A program made the translations under genes and the position numbers. A stretch of 5,654 bases of DNA, taken from assembly GCA_024860865.1 (NCBI GenBank), contig JACRDV010000020.1, positions 1-5,654 on the forward strand, read 5' to 3'. The DNA comes from Methanobacteriota archaeon. GTDB lineage: Archaea > JACRDV01. Below the pieces are notes generated by a model. It was not told where the DNA came from. It did no database searches and saw nothing but the letters and a program-made list of their open reading frames with translations. Of this stretch, positions 4,733-5,654 are shown piece by piece. The stretch's first letter is position 1. The number at the start of each line of letters is the position of its first letter.

Positions 4733-5650
4733 ATGGTTCTTGCTGAGATTAAAATTAAGCCATTAGCTTTCGAAAGCTTTGGCGTCCGGTCAATGGCAAC
4801 TTTCGTGGAAACACCAGATCTAAAAGCACTAATAGACCCTGGGACTTCACTCGGCCCAAGGTTCAGACTTCCACCCCATGAGCTCGAGTACAAGGCTTTA
4901 GATCAAACAAGGAAAGCAATCCAAAAGACGGCAAAAAAAGCTGACGTTTTAGTAGTATCTCATTATCATTTTGATCATTATACTCCAAATTTTGAGGAAA
5001 ATATCTGGCTAAAAACTAAGCCGGAGTTTGCGGAAGAACTTTACTCAAATAAAGTAATTTTTGCAAAAGATGCTAAGAAAAACATAAACTTTTCACAGCG
5101 CAGACGAGGGTATATGTTTTATAAATTAAATGAAAAAATTGATAAGAAAATTGAAGTAGCCGATGGCGGGTTATTCCAGTTTGATAATACTTTGCTCAAA
5201 TTTTCAACTCCAGTTTTTCATGGACCGGCTGATTCAAAGCTCGGGTGGATTTTAGTTACAACTATTAGAACTAAAAAAGAGACTTTCATTCATGCTCCCG
5301 ATGTTCAAGGTCCAGTAATAGAAGAAACACTTTCTATTATACTAAAAGAGAAGCCAGATGTTTTGTTTATTGGAGGACCGCCAACTTATTTAGCTGGATT
5401 TAAGTACGAATATACAGATTTAGTTGTTGCTCAAAAAAACTTGATTGAACTAGCTAAAAAATTACCAGTGATGGTAGTTGATCATCATCTATTGCGCGAC
5501 TTAAATTACAAAAGCTACCTTCAGCCAATTATAGATGTCGCTAATATATATAATCATAAGCTGCTTTCTGCAGCAGAATTTATTGGAAAGGAGCCAAAGT
5601 TACTAGAAGCTCATCGAAAAGAACTGCATTCAATAGGAAACCTGACGTAA
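4733..5650 (+). CDS. Metallo-beta-lactamase-fold hydrolase, UPF0282 family
   Basis: The 305-residue protein belongs to a conserved, mostly archaeal family of the metallo-beta-lactamase superfamily whose substrate I do not know. The first metal site is HYHFDH (His77, His79, Asp81, His82), preceded by the hydrophobic strand ADVLVVS. Later ligand candidates are His163 in VFHGP, Asp190 in HAPDVQGP and His251/His252 in MVVDHHLLRD. FIGGPPTYLAGF (212-223) is a distinctive family segment. The N-terminal SFGVRSMATFVETPDLKALIDPG shows the strand pattern that opens the fold. All metal ligands seem present, so it should be an active, cytoplasmic metal-dependent hydrolase (inference). The ATG start has AGGTG seven bases upstream. 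It is transcribed divergently from the small gene-tmk unit and ends four bases before the window edge, so a downstream partner cannot be judged. Confidence 0.9.
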   Translation: MVLAEIKIKPLAFESFGVRSMATFVETPDLKALIDPGTSLGPRFRLPPHELEYKALDQTRKAIQKTAKKADVLVVSHYHFDHYTPNFEENIWLKTKPEFAEELYSNKVIFAKDAKKNINFSQRRRGYMFYKLNEKIDKKIEVADGGLFQFDNTLLKFSTPVFHGPADSKLGWILVTTIRTKKETFIHAPDVQGPVIEETLSIILKEKPDVLFIGGPPTYLAGFKYEYTDLVVAQKNLIELAKKLPVMVVDHHLLRDLNYKSYLQPIIDVANIYNHKLLSAAEFIGKEPKLLEAHRKELHSIGNLT

Positions 5651-5654
5651 TAAT

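Overview
The window reads as a stretch of an AT-rich archaeal chromosome. The evidence is a 566-residue ATP-dependent DNA ligase of archaeal type, RNA polymerase subunit K (Rpo6), ribosomal protein eS17, an archaeal UPF0282-type metallo-beta-lactamase-fold protein, GGTG-type Shine-Dalgarno sites, TATA-like promoter elements and frequent TTG/GTG starts. The lineage cannot be fixed from the sequence alone. A TACK-type archaeon, for example a Bathyarchaeia relative, is a guess and no more. I see no tRNA, rRNA, CRISPR array, insertion sequence or integrase.

Layout from left to right. Positions 1-228 hold the 3' end of an unrecognised plus-strand gene. The ligase gene (267-1967) follows. Then comes a 283-bp interval, the longest in the window, with a good TATA-like element, a hairpin, a T-rich tract, a small palindrome and a 22-codon ORF with its own Shine-Dalgarno site. 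Next are rpoK (2251-2478) and, behind a separate TATA box, rps17e (2579-2797). A four-CBS-domain protein (2813-3598) lies 15 bp behind rps17e, probably on the same transcript. The plus-strand unit ends tail-to-tail against a minus-strand unit made of thymidylate kinase (3641-4258) and, upstream of it, a small unrecognised gene (4305-4607). A 111-125 bp divergent promoter region separates that unit from the UPF0282 gene (4733-5650), which ends 4 bp before the window does.

Functionally most of this is informational housekeeping: strand sealing in replication and repair (ligase), transcription (Rpo6), translation (eS17) and dTTP supply (Tmk). Two ligand-sensing or enzymatic proteins of unknown substrate, the CBS protein and UPF0282, sit among them. 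I do not see a recognisable new multi-gene system. The parts worth a second look are the small minus-strand gene upstream of tmk, which is richer in G+C and has an A_AAA_AAG heptamer where two reading frames could be joined, and the 283-bp interval between ligase and rpoK, which could encode a small RNA and/or a short peptide.
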